From contig OY744610.1 in NCBI GenBank assembly GCA_963556255.1, forward strand, positions 66,802,757-66,866,756: a stretch of 64,000 nucleotides of DNA, given 5' to 3'. The notes beneath the pieces are model-generated. The model saw nothing but the letters and a program-made list of their open reading frames with translations, did not search any database and had not been told where the DNA came from. A program made the position numbers and the translations under genes. Below, piece after piece: positions 11,160-20,829 of this stretch (position 1 is the stretch's first letter; each line of letters begins with the position of its first letter). This DNA is from Allolobophora icterica (Eukaryota > Annelida > Clitellata > Crassiclitellata > Lumbricidae).

Positions 11160-12330
11160 CCTGTTCCATATGTACAGGAAAAACATAAAATATATGAAAA
11201 ATAGATAATAGAATATTAGAAAAAAGGAAAGAAAGGAAGACAAATAAATGTTTATATTATATATAATATGCAAAACAGCCTACAATTACCATGAGAAGAG
11301 CTTTAGGGCCAACATTCATTCATTCATTCATTCTGAGGATTTGATGTAGCGCCTCTTCGAGATACCTGTATAGAGGCGCTGTATCAAATCATCAGGAACA
11401 TAGAAGAGTCCTTGATGCTACAGATGAGCTATTATTAGCCACAACTAATAATCCTTGTACGAACTCGATAACATAAAAGCTAATCAGCGATTGAACGAAA
11501 CTAATATATATAGGATGAGAAATAAACAATTTAAAGGTGTTTTAACTGAACCCAGCAACATTTATAGCATCATCTAAATTAATCGTAATAAGTGGAAACT
11601 ACGACAGCCACATGAAGATAACCAATAAACAAACATTCTCCAAGAGAAAGATAACTTTAAAGTACTATAGGGGCCTATATACACGTCAAATACTATTAGT
11701 TTTTGAATTTAATTGAAGTTGTCGTCAACAGCCATCGATGTCATACAATGACGTAAACCATTGGAAATAATAGAAGTTTTTTTAGAAATTCATCCTGGAT
11801 AGCTCCGCTTTGTGATTTTCTCCAAATTGACAACACTGGAGAGAACAGTGCAAAATTATCTTCCTATCGACGTCAACCGTATTTGGTTGCATAAGATAGT
11901 ATCATTTTATCGCTACAATTTAGACACCTTTAATTCAGCGGCTCATTGTGCCATAATAAACAGTAGAGACGCTTCGTTGCTTTCCCTAGGCCTTTCATCC
12001 GGCAATTGATGAATCCCAAAGTCCACTGTGGATGATTTTCTACTCACGACAGCCTTTCGTTCCCCAATGCTTAAAATCACACACGCAATTGGCGTATAAA
12101 GTGCATGAATAGCGCTTTCCCAAACAAATATTTGACCAATAAAATTTATTCGTATGACAGTGAAACATTTAAGAAAGCGTCCGTTTAGAGAAGAACGTCC
12201 TACAACGACATACAGATGTTCCAACGAGCTCTGTGCCTTTGTGTGCCTGTCTGTGTGTATATCTGCCTGTCTATGTGTTTTCGTGTCTGTGTGTGTATGG
12301 GCATATATATGTGCATACATGTGTAAAACA
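11160..12330. repeat. Long duplication SD3, copy 2
   Basis: Same ordered landmarks as 6155-7540, without the 118-bp tandem duplication. Ends in the same G/T-rich TGTGTGCCTGTCTGTG region before a short 31-bp minisatellite. Confidence 0.75.
11919..11960 (-). promoter_or_regulatory. Start-block module, minus
   Basis: TTTAGACACCTTTAA at 11919-11933 with an eroded TATA (CCATAATAAA, 11951-11960). Confidence 0.45.
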
Positions 12331-12892
12331 CGTAACTAGTTGTCGATGCCATAGGACCACACACAGACACAAGTCATGTAGCCATCTACAGTTCCAGGCA
12401 TAAGCCAAACAGCCATCTGCAGTACCAGGAATAAGCCATATAGCTAGGTGCAGTTCTAAGTATAAGCCATATAGCCACCTACAGTTCCTAAGCCACATTG
12501 TTGTCAAACAACCAGGCTTTAACCATGTGGCCACAATGGTAAACTGTTGCAAAAGTAAAACCGAAAGCTCTGAGAACTTTGATATAAGGTTTCAACCGAT
12601 AAAAACGATGTTGGCGCTCTTGCCCCTTCAGCCGTTTGTAAATTTCTGGGTCTCTGATCACCCAATTCTCAGACCACATCAATTCGCAAGCCAAAGTTTA
12701 TACGCGTTGCTGGCGGTATAACTATCCTGCGGTTAACGACAGCGTATGGTTCCAAGGCCGTTGACGTTGCCCTCCCTTGTTTCTGTGGCTTGGGACTGGC
12801 ACTGCCGTAGTACGGGTAGAGGTGGGGTTTCTTGGCTAGTTTCGGACCTGGAGAATAAAATTTGCTTGTTGTAAGAACCGTTCTGAATACAA

Positions 12893-12950
12893 ACGAAACG
12901 AGAATGAGATTTATATAATGTAGAGATAAGTTGAAATAAAGGTGTTTAAA
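12893..12950 (+). promoter_or_regulatory. Start-block module, plus
   Basis: AACGAAACGAGAATGAG then TATATAAT at 12912 and AAAGGTGTTTAAA at 12938-12950 (26 bp). Followed by the GCTAAGCGCAGAGCACCAGC segment at about 13003. H3-like sequence lies upstream at 12795-12825. Confidence 0.55.
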
Positions 12951-13236
12951 TGAGTCGCGATCCTAATCGTAAACTCCAAGTTTTTAAAGCGCTACTCTAA
13001 AGCTAAGCGCAGAGCACCAGCTTATTTACGAGCGCTCTGTCGTGTCACAGGAGTTGTCCAGAGATGCAATCGAATTTAAGAGTCCGTAGGCGATAGGAAC
13101 CGCAGCAAAAAATCAATGGACAATGGATTTAAATGAACTGAAATACTGTAATGATCTGTAAAGCCGTCAACGGCCATTGTTTCCATTTGATGTGATTAAA
13201 CCCTGGAAATAATAATAATCGTTAACTATCTATTTA

Positions 13237-13382
13237 TTTAGGATATTTCTATAGCGTCTTCACAAGTCTACTACTACTCAGAGGCGCTCCCGACTACAGC
13301 ATTGGTATACTGTGTCGCAGTTTTCACGCCTAAGCAACCCTCAGGTCACAGGGCGCCGAACTTACCACTAATCCAACAGCTA
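13237..13382 (-). mobile_element. SINE family A, internally deleted fragment
   Basis: Carries the family A tail (CTACTACTACTCAGAGGCGC) and the start (GGGCGCCGAACTTACCACT) but lacks the middle seen in the copies at 53029 and 60591. Confidence 0.65.
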
Positions 13383-13567
13383 ACCGCACTTTGTTTTACA
13401 CGTGTTAATCATGTCCAGTGTTGTCTTTAAGTTGTGGATCCCATGCTAACTACGTGTTTATGGCGATCTATCGTGGAGTTGTTTTTTCTCTGTCTATGAT
13501 GAGTGGAAATCAACGACCTGGTAGCCACACGATTATCATTAAACTCCGAATACTGACTTGGTTCTTC

Positions 13568-13620
13568 TTAGACACCTTAAATTCAACTTACTCACGGTAT
13601 ATAAAAACTCATTTTACGTT
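13568..13620 (-). promoter_or_regulatory. Start-block module, minus
   Basis: TTAGACACCTTAAA at 13568-13581; TATATAAAA at 13598-13606 (26 bp); then CATTTTACGTTGCATTC, similar to the inverted CGAAAATG block. Confidence 0.5.
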
Positions 13621-13879
13621 GCATTCAGTTATGATTTCAGATCAGAGCGAGAGAAAGGCTTTTCTTCAACACTATATCGTTAACAGTTTAAGGCTACTAA
13701 ATGTAATAGAATCAGTTTTAGTCAATTTTCAAGACAATACAAACTAATAATATCTTATTTCCAGCAATCCCTTGCGAGTCTTTAGAATTGCCTTAGAGTT
13801 CTAAATGGCAAGATTTACATCAACGGCCTTGGCCGATGTAAGATTCGGTAATAAACTTCAATGCTGCGAATTATATTAG

Positions 13880-14148
13880 CAGTGCTTTTTTCAGCCGGAA
13901 CGCACCGGAACGGCTTTCCGGCACCTTTTTCAGCTACTAAAAAGTAATTTATTTATTTCATTAAAAAAGCAATAATTTAGTTATTTTAATTTAATTTAAT
14001 TTCAGTGTTTTGAACTGTTTTCAGTGTTTATTGAGACCCTTACCAACCCCCCAATCCTGTTTTCTCGGAATTTTAGTCCGCCCATAATTCTTCAGTTCCG
14101 GAACCTATTGTTCCGTTCCGGAACCTTTTTTTCTAGAAAAAAGCACTA
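13880..14148. mobile_element. hAT-like MITE, 269 bp, 8-bp target duplication
   Basis: Ends CAGTGCTTTTTTC (13880) and GAAAAAAGCACTA (to 14148) are inverted repeats. TATATTAG is present directly on both sides (13872-13879 and 14149-14156). The CAGTG/TAGTG ends with 8-bp duplication are typical of hAT. Subterminal CCGGAAC/GTTCCGG repeats fill both arms. It interrupts a minus-strand module (eroded block at 14162-14178). Confidence 0.8.
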
Positions 14149-14216
14149 TATATTAGGATATGTTTAGACATCTTTAAGTCTTGAATTTCTGTCTCTGTGT
14201 ACAGTTTATGGTTTAA

Positions 14217-15230
14217 CCCTCAATGGTTCCTTGGGGTGCAATCTGCACCCCCTGGCCGTTTCTATGGCTACTCAAGTGTTATTATTAAAATTTCAGCAGT
14301 TATCTTCTAGGACATTGTAAGTGTACCATTTTTCCCTATAGTCATGCATAAAACGGAAAAAAAAGAGTTGACGTCAATTTTTGCCAGCACAGGTTCATCG
14401 GGGGTGCAATTTGCACCCCCAAATTATGACGTTGATATGATGAACAAATTCAGGTAATTGGTGCTAATTACTGCAATAATTTGTTATGTTATTATATTTT
14501 AGAACACTTCCTGATATTTGTTTGACCTTTTTAGAAGTCAGCCATTTTGTTTTGCTTACATTTCAAGTATTAGAAAATAAATAACACCATGGCTAGGTAT
14601 TCCACAGCTGAAGCTCTTTGACTGATTATGGAAGAGGATACAGAAGTTGATGAAGGTGAAGGTGATGCCGATGATAGTGAAGATGGAGATTTGCCTGAAG
14701 TTGGTACTGCCTCTGATAACGAAGATCATGTGTCCGAGGAATTCGACGAATCAGAAGATGTCAGTGCGTCTGACGAAGAGCAGGTAAATGAACCATCTAC
14801 TACACGGAATACAAGAGGAAGAGGTCGTGTAAGAGCTGGTACTGCCCTGCTCAGAAGACCGATCATGGATGCAATCCAACTTATAGAACTGGACTCTGGA
14901 GAATTCGAAGCAGGAACTGAGATACCAGCTAAAGTGAAGAGGACACAGGGACATTGTCATCTGTGCCCGCGCGAGTTTGACAGGAAGACGCGCAAATTCT
15001 GCGATAAGTGCTGTAGGCCTGCTTGTCCGGCACACTCTGTCAATGTATCAAATGTGACAAATGTATGTAACTGAACAATTTAGATATGTCATTATGTTTA
15101 TATAAAATACATGGTATTCGATTACCGGTAGACACAGCGTATCCTTGATTTATATTCTCAAACAAATAGGGGGTGCAGTTTGAACCCCAAGGACCTGGAA
15201 CGCAACTTTCTGACAAGGGCCCATTGAGGG
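14217..15230 (+). mobile_element. piggyBac-like element, internally deleted
   Basis: TTAA at 14213-14216 and 15231-15234 flanks a 1,014-bp element. Ends CCCTCAATGG and CCATTGAGGG are perfect inverted repeats. Both subterminal regions carry GGGGTGCA/TGCACCCC repeats. It encodes one truncated transposase frame (14628-15074). Confidence 0.85.
14628..15074 (+). pseudogene. piggyBac-like transposase, catalytic core deleted
   Basis: The 148-residue frame joins the acidic N-terminal region (about 1-55, rich in Asp and Glu) to the C-terminal cysteine-rich finger (about 109-134; CHLCPREFDRKTRKFCDKC then CPAHS). In piggyBac transposases, normally 500-600 residues, the catalytic DDD domain lies between these parts. 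Here it is absent, so the product cannot cut DNA. The finger binds the transposon end in known family members, so a DNA-binding repressor-like product is conceivable. It sits inside the TTAA-flanked element, with its start at ATG 14628. Confidence 0.8.
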
Positions 15231-15275
15231 TTAACTGCGCAACTGCTAGCTGTAATATTCCAAAGCAATTTCTGT

Positions 15276-15309
15276 CGACGTCAACGGCCTCTGTTGCCAT
15301 AAGATGTCG
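15276..15309 (+). ncRNA. H1 hairpin, canonical copy
   Basis: CGACGTC (15276-15282) pairs with GATGTCG (15303-15309) through one G-U, and GGC (15286-15288) pairs with GCC (15296-15298) with a 7-nt loop. The stem is followed by TTAAAC, completing the inverted TTTAACGAC core. Confidence 0.5.
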
Positions 15310-15366
15310 TTAAACTTTTGAATCATCCGTCCATCCGCTACTGCTTGTACTCTGTAGTAGGAGGGC

Positions 15367-15398
15367 GATGCTAATCATATTCGTTATGACACGGTGTC
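15367..15398 (+). ncRNA. H2 hairpin, wobble-preserved copy
   Basis: GATGCT (15367-15372) pairs with GGTGTC (15393-15398) using three G-U pairs, and CAT (15376-15378) pairs with ATG (15386-15388). The other copies have CGACGCT/AGCGTCG here. Confidence 0.45.
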
Positions 15399-15671
15399 CT
15401 TAAACAGCGACCACCACCACAGTTGTTCGTACAGTAAAGCACAAGAAATTAACTTCTAATGAAAAGTGAACAGTTTTTCATATCAGCAATTGGTTGGGAA
15501 CTCTCCAACGACATTTCATCGCATAAATGATCGTATTAAAATTCTTCCGAACTATTCTTGCCGATTAGTTGGGAATAGTTTAACGACATTTAATCGCCAT
15601 TCTCACTGTTCGCTTTGTATATATCAGACAAAGTGATCGAAATTCAGATTTCGCCTTTAATTGTTGTTTAA

Positions 15672-15705
15672 CGACGCTGTATAATAACAAAGATGATTAG
15701 CGTCG
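15672..15705 (+). ncRNA. H2 hairpin, canonical copy
   Basis: CGACGCT (15672-15678) is the exact complement of AGCGTCG (15699-15705), enclosing AACAAAG and a weak inner stem. Preceded by GTTTAA and followed by the C/T-rich CTTTCCTCC linker and an H3 relative. Confidence 0.55.
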
Positions 15706-15993
15706 CTTTCCTCCTACATAGAATTTTTTATTTGGATTGGCACCACTATAGTATTGGCAGTAGCGGAATTTCTGCACTGAGGTTCTTTTTTAATCTTTAG
15801 CATTTTTTTTAGACAAATTGTTGGTAGCAAAGAGGATCGTCGAATATATTCCTTACATTAGTAGGCCTAATACTACTTTGAAATAATTAAAAGTGATTTA
15901 ATTTTATTAACGGTAAAGTCGATATTAACACTGACTTCGAACTTGATGACTGAAAAGGAGATGAATTTATCAAATGTTTGAAAGGAAATGAGG

Positions 15994-16033
15994 TATATAT
16001 AAGGTTTGAAATCTTGATTTAAAGGTGTCTAAA
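15994..16033 (+). promoter_or_regulatory. Start-block module, plus
   Basis: TATATATA at 15994-16001 and AAAGGTGTCTAAA at 16021-16033 (27 bp). The SINE at 16181 lies about 150 bp downstream. Confidence 0.55.
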
Positions 16034-16180
16034 CAGAGCGAAACACGTTTCATAGCAGTGAAGTGTTTAACTACCTCAACAAACTTGAAGAAACTAAAAG
16101 CCGATTTTTTGCTGCGGATCTGCCTAACTTCTAATGATTTAAAAAACAGATTAGATGTATGATCATAGTTTATTCCTAGT

Positions 16181-16405
16181 GGGGCGTGGTGGCTCAGTGG
16201 TAAGTTTGGCGCCTTGTGACCGGAAGGTTGCAGGTTCGAATCCCACTCTAGCCGCTGCGTACGGACCTTGGGCAAGTCCTTCACTCGCGATTGCTCGTGG
16301 CGCTTCGGCGTGGAAAACTCCGACACAATGCTGTAGTCGGGAGCGCCTCTGAGTAGTAGTTGACTTCGAGAGGGGCTATTAAAATATCCGAAATAAAAAT
16401 TAATA
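16181..16405 (+). mobile_element. tRNA-derived SINE, family A, full-length copy
   Basis: Box A TGGCTCAGTGG at 16190-16200 and box B GGTTCGAATCCC at 16233-16244 are Pol III promoter elements. The body has GGGCAAGTCCTTCACTCGCG, and the tail AGGGGCTATTAAAATATCCG ends A-rich. Reverse copies at 53029-53240 and 60591-60798 and a fragment at 13237-13382 belong to the same family. Confidence 0.85.
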
Positions 16406-16680
16406 AAAAAGGATATACTTACTTACTTACTAGCTTACATACTTACTTACAACGTATGGCATAAAAGGCCGTTCACATCGATAGGCAACATTTTTCTCCA
16501 CTCTTAACCGTACAATTTTATCTTGGTTTTAACTCATGGACGATTATTATTACTATTTATTCACCTAATAAACGAATCTTTTGTAAGAAAGGTGATGCCA
16601 CTGTTATAAGCTATATTCATATCTGACAGATTGGATTGTGTGCGTCAATATAGGAAAATGTCAGTGCACACCTACTGAAT

Positions 16681-16860
16681 TGGGGGACGCGGTGGTGTAG
16701 TGGTGTGGGGGACGCGGTGGTGTAGTGGTGTAGGTCGGTGCCTTGTAACCGAAGGGTCGCAGGTTCGAATCCACCTCAGGCCACTGCGTAGCGACCCAAG
16801 TGCTTCTGAATTGTTGCTTCGATCTTATCGACTGTCTACGAAATACGGCACTCTAATCTC
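16681..16860 (+). mobile_element. tRNA-derived SINE with duplicated 5' head
   Basis: The 25-bp head GGGGGACGCGGTGGTGTAGT plus GGTGT occurs twice in tandem (16681-16705 and 16706-16730). Then come GCCTTGTAACCG, box B GGTTCGAATCC (near 16762) and GCCACTGCG. Its A-box is duplicated; its tail is unlike family A. Confidence 0.7.
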
Positions 16861-16928
16861 CAGTATTTATTTATTTATTTGAGTAAAATACGACGAATAA
16901 GCGCAGAAGTCATAACTAATTAAGTTGA

Positions 16929-16979
16929 CGAAAATCATTTATATATGACTTTGATAGTAACCATATTAAAGGTGTCTAA
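16929..16979 (+). promoter_or_regulatory. Start-block module, plus
   Basis: CGAAAAT at 16929, TATATAT at 16940, AAAGGTGTCTAA at 16968-16979 (28 bp). An H1 relative (GTTTAACGATATCTTGCAGC) follows about 35 bp downstream. Confidence 0.6.
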
Positions 16980-17434
16980 GAAGAACGCGATTATTCTTCG
17001 CATTTTCAAGAGTTTAACGATATCTTGCAGCACCATATTTGAGTTGGGGTTGATAGTAATAAAAACAATTCATAGTTCACGCGGTTATTAGACATATCCA
17101 CGACATTAAAAGCGGTTGAAGTCGATTAGAAAATCTCATAGCATCAATGAGAGAAACGCTGTGATATACAATAAAACGAATATTCAGAATAGTGATTGTG
17201 TTCTTACAGTCTAACGACATCTTGTGGCATCTTTTGGCCTCAGAGCCGTTGACATTATCTCAAAGAAAAGTCAATTCCACCTTATGTAGGACGTTCATTT
17301 TAACTAACGATTAGTAGACCTAGTTTTTCCCATTGTTTTTACGATACATTATGGCATCAAAGGCTGGAGAAAGTAGGAAGGCAACATCAACAGCCTGAGG
17401 TATTGTTAAACACTGGAAACTAACAGCACATCCT

Positions 17435-17470
17435 TATACACCTCTTTTATCGAATACAATTGTTATATAA
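17435..17470 (-). promoter_or_regulatory. Start-block module, minus, diverged
   Basis: TATACACCTCTTTTA at 17435-17449 and TATATAA at 17464-17470. Spacing is slightly short. Confidence 0.4.
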
Positions 17471-17881
17471 GTACCGTGGGTGACGCGCCCTTTAGTATCA
17501 GTTCAAGGCCGATGGTCCAGGCAGTGATACGATGTCGCCAATCAATAGAAACTACTATTACTAAGTAATCATATCGGGAGAGAAACATGATTTATAGGTG
17601 TTTGTAACAGCCAAGTACTTAGGCCGTCTCAATACGTAGAACTGACTACGGTATGGGATTGGCGAGTCATCGGTTAATGGTTCATGCATGGGTGGCAGGA
17701 GACCAGATGACGCTGGCTCGCGAGTTCCTTCCCATCTCGTTTCTCACGTTTGCAACGAACCTGGGATTAAGATTATTATTATAACAGTGAAGAATTTAGC
17801 ATTTTAATGTCGATGGCGTTCCCGTGTTGGACCGATGACGGCTCATATGACAGCAATTGAATCGATTAACGAAATTACAAA

Positions 17882-17919
17882 TATATAGAGTCTGGACAAA
17901 GCCAATAAAAGGTGTTTAA
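17882..17919 (+). promoter_or_regulatory. Start-block module, plus
   Basis: ATTAACGAAAT just upstream, TATATAG at 17882, AAAGGTGTTTAA at 17908-17919 (26 bp). Confidence 0.55.
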
Positions 17920-18003
17920 TGAGAACCTAATGTGTTCCAGCCCCGTTCAGTATATATATAGCGAAATCTTCAGTCTGATAAGGCCGTTGACAACAGGCAT
18001 AGA

Positions 18004-18008
<5 letters not shown>

Positions 18009-18033
<25 letters not shown>
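18009..18033. repeat. (GACA)n microsatellite
   Basis: Six GACA repeats at the A-rich end of a minus-strand tRNA-like SINE head. Confidence 0.9.
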
Positions 18034-18036
<3 letters not shown>

Positions 18037-18046
18037 AAGTTTTATA

Positions 18047-18118
18047 CGGGGAGAATGATTGAACCCGTACTCTCCGCATTACAAGGCAAGAGCTCTAACC
18101 ATTCGGTCACCGGGTTCT
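18047..18118 (-). mobile_element. tRNA-derived SINE head, family B
   Basis: On the minus strand: ACCGAATGGTTAGAGC (box A), CTTGTAA (anticodon-loop position) and GAGAGTACGGGTTCAATC (box B). Related heads lie at 29930 and 53900. Acceptor pairing is poor, so it is not called as a working tRNA. Confidence 0.6.
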
Positions 18119-18303
18119 ACTAAGAAGATCATGCCTTCTGTCATTCGATGGATGGATTGATGGAGAGTTTAACAACACCTTATGACGACAAAATCCGCTA
18201 ACGCGGACAGAAATTGCTTTTGAACAGCATAGCTCCTCTAGCAGTTCTAAAACAAAACAGTTTTCGCGCTTTTAAAAAAATAGTAATTGCCTTGTGCGTT
18301 TCT

Positions 18304-18342
18304 TATATAGCATCGGTTGACAGCGTTTTAAAGGTGTTTAAA
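18304..18342 (+). promoter_or_regulatory. Start-block module, plus
   Basis: TATATAG at 18304 and AAAGGTGTTTAAA at 18330-18342 (26 bp). Confidence 0.55.
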
Positions 18343-18446
18343 GTGAACGCTCTATTCAACTGCACTGAATATATATACAGCTGTTCATTACCTAATCTAA
18401 GATTTCTGAATAGGGCGCTCTAACGCAACGTATATCGCGTCCCATT

Positions 18447-18480
18447 TATATATAGCATCGATTGGTAACGATTGTCTAAG
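18447..18480 (+). promoter_or_regulatory. Start-block module, plus, decayed
   Basis: TATATATAGCATCGATTGG matches the neighbouring module at 18304, but the start block has decayed to ATTGTCTAAGG. Confidence 0.3.
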
Positions 18481-18797
18481 GCGAGCGCTCTGAACAAACA
18501 GCTGACTGGTTACCAAGAGTTTAAAAGAAAACTACTTGACAGAAAGAAAGGTAAATGAAGAATTATCACATGCATTAATTATCCAAAATAATCGTTATCA
18601 AAGTAAATTACGACAGCAACATAAGGATATTGTCATCTGCATGACGGACAAATGAACAAAGGAACATTCTCCAAGAAAAAAGAACTTTAAAATACTATGT
18701 AATAAAATAATATGTATATTTCTCAAACTTTCTTCAACGGCCTTTGATTGCATAAGACGTCGTTTGACTGAATGACAGTGACATTGTAAATCTCAAA

Positions 18798-18835
18798 TTG
18801 GACACCTTTATTTAAATTTGTCATTGCACAATAAC
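18798..18835 (-). promoter_or_regulatory. Start-block module, minus, weak TATA
   Basis: TTGGACACCTTTATT at 18798-18812. The TATA position reads CACAATAAC. Same subtype as 29743 and 31810. Confidence 0.35.
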
Positions 18836-18964
18836 AATTAGAAAATGCGTCCTATCACTGACTTATAGCCCGTTCTGTAAGAAAATTCCATAGGAACGGT
18901 AGGAACTGCTCAAAATAATAGCAAACGTCTTTAAAGTTTCACATTCACCTTTGTACTTTGTTTA

Positions 18965-19190
18965 GTTTGTGTGGGGTATGAAGGTGCAACCTTTTCGCTA
19001 ATGAGAAGATTCTAAAGAGGTGCATGAAGAATGTCATCTTTGCACTTCTGCACATTTCAAAAGAGAAGTGTGATACCTCTGCAACTTTTCCATGGGTATA
19101 TAAGATGGACCACGTATGGACTCTATACGAGTCCCATATACGAATACGGGTCCTATTAGGGCTCCGTGTGGACATCGTTTCAATATAGTT
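18965..19190. repeat. Dispersed repeat R-A, copy 2
   Basis: Near-identical to 5410-5630 over about 210 bp, same orientation. Confidence 0.7.
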
Positions 19191-19299
19191 TTATTTCTGT
19201 TATTTTCATAACTATTGTTATAGGAGGATTTATGAAGCGAAAGTTGATATTACTAAGTACACCGTAGCAGATACTTATTTCTTCTTGAGGCTGTTGTAC

Positions 19300-19345
19300 T
19301 GTATTGTATTGTATTGTATTCGGACATTTATAAAGCGCTTCTAGA
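19300..19345 (-). mobile_element. SINE tail fragment with (ATTGT)n end
   Basis: TTGTATTGTATTGTATTC then ACATTTATAAAGCGC on the plus strand. The inverse (GCGCTTTATAAATG then ACAATACAATG) lies at 59315-59340. Confidence 0.5.
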
Positions 19346-19417
19346 GTTAGAGCCATTGAGAAGAGCTTCCATTGCCAGAGACCCCGAGAGAAAAAGCAAG
19401 TTTTAAGAAAGGCAAAA

Positions 19418-19478
19418 GAGGAAGAGACGTTACCTCAGAGAATAGAACTTCTATTCTCTGAGGTAACGCCTCTTCCTC
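19418..19478. repeat. 61-bp near-perfect palindrome
   Basis: Two 30-bp arms (19418-19447 and 19449-19478) around a single C are complementary except at one position. The outer arm is GAGGAAGAG and the inner end is GAATAGAA. In minus-strand RNA the single mismatch becomes a G-U pair. Confidence 0.85.
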
Positions 19479-19710
19479 GAACGGACGGAGAGAGCTCATT
19501 CCAAAGGGCAGAGCCAATGGAAGCAAACTTTTGCGAGTGAGGAATGTTGCTAGTAGCAAACCATCAATTCAGATACGACCAAAAACCTTGCGAGCTTTTT
19601 CGTTGTTAGTTAGGACTTTTTGACAAATGTTCTCATTGTAACAGTTTTGGATGTTTATACAAAAGTAAAGTAAAAGTAACGCCTTCGGAAATCGCGTTCA
19701 GATTACCTGG

Positions 19711-19730
19711 GGGGGGGGGTAATCTGAAAT
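19711..19730. repeat. G-run hairpin
   Basis: CAGATTACC and GGTAATCTG flank a G-run of about 11, giving a 9-bp stem with an all-G loop. Confidence 0.6.
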
Positions 19731-19909
19731 CGATTTCAATTTACTCCCGGGGGTAACCTGGCCTTCAAACATCAGGATTTATTAAATGCTTTTCACATGG
19801 CGACTGATTCACATTTCTCCGTGGACTTGCGCGCATTAAAATGTTTGAAAAAATAAATCTAAGGCCTTAATTTCAAAGAAATGTCGCTAATAACGTAGAA
19901 ATGTACAAA

Positions 19910-20130
19910 TCCAGGACTGAGTCAATACGTAGGGTGTTTTCGGCGTTTACGGCAAGGGTGTGTCATGGTGATTGATCCAATTGGAAGTTTGTCGGTCGTA
20001 TAGGAAGATCAACGGCGATTCCAGTAGAGTGGGGATATCTGGTCATTTAGGGAAGAAATTTGCTATTGAGTTGACCCAATTGGGCGTGTGTGGGTCGTAT
20101 CTTCTAATTCAAAGGCGATTCCTATTTGGG

Positions 20131-20193
<63 letters not shown>

Positions 20194-20540
20194 TTCGTTT
20201 AATTCAGCAAATCCAGTTGACAATAACGCAACAGATTACAGAAGCACGATAATAATAGAATGGAGAATAAATGGATGTGTTAATTAATAAGCATCTTTGA
20301 ACAAAACACGAGGAATAAAATTACATTTATCTTTAGCTGGGAAAGTCTTTGTCCCATTTCATTTAGGGGAGGGATTTGCAACTGCGTTTGCCCCCCAAAC
20401 TCATATCAGTCTGAGTTTATCACAGGAAAAGTCGACGTTACGATCTCGGTAGCCGTAGGATGTCGTTTAACAATGTAAAGCTTTGAATCGTTTCAGGCTT
20501 AGTAGTTTGGACACCTTTAAATCGCTTTTTTGATCCTATA
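19910..20540. repeat. Duplication SD5, copy 1
   Basis: Shares ACTGAGTCAATA, GGGTCGTATAGGAAGATCAAC, TTTGCAACTGCGTT and the minus-strand start block with 27786-28110 and 35100-35430. The (TCAA)n array expanded only here. Confidence 0.7.
20131..20191. repeat. (TCAA)n microsatellite
   Basis: About fifteen TCAA units inside SD5 copy 1. Confidence 0.95.
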
Positions 20541-20544
20541 AATA
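20506..20544 (-). promoter_or_regulatory. Start-block module, minus
   Basis: TTTGGACACCTTTAAA at 20506-20521; CTATAAAT at 20536-20543 (25 bp). Confidence 0.5.
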
Positions 20545-20617
20545 TTTTGCATTTCGCTTTTTTAGAATAGTGTATCGATCAAAATTATGCGTGTTATTAA
20601 CATCGAACGCTGTTTAA

Positions 20618-20805
20618 CCCTCAATGGTTCCTTGGGGTGCAATCTGCACCCCCTGGCCGTTTCTATGGCTACTCACGTGTTATTATTAAAATTTCAGCAG
20701 TTATCTTCTAGGACATTGTAAGTGTACCATTTTTTCCTATAGTCATGCATAAAACGATAAAAAAGAGTTGACGTCAATTTTTACCAGCACAGGTTCATCG
20801 GGGTA
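20618..20805 (+). mobile_element. One-ended piggyBac-like fragment
   Basis: Starts after TTAA (20614-20617) with CCCTCAATGG and is nearly identical to the left 190 bp of 14217-15230. It ends abruptly at about 20805, with no right end nearby, so it is a truncated copy. Confidence 0.75.
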
Positions 20806-20829
20806 TAGGTGTTGGCCGACGATTGGTTA

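Noticed and set aside
13418..13747. 109-residue frame
   Set aside because: It crosses a minus-strand module and has no recognisable domain.
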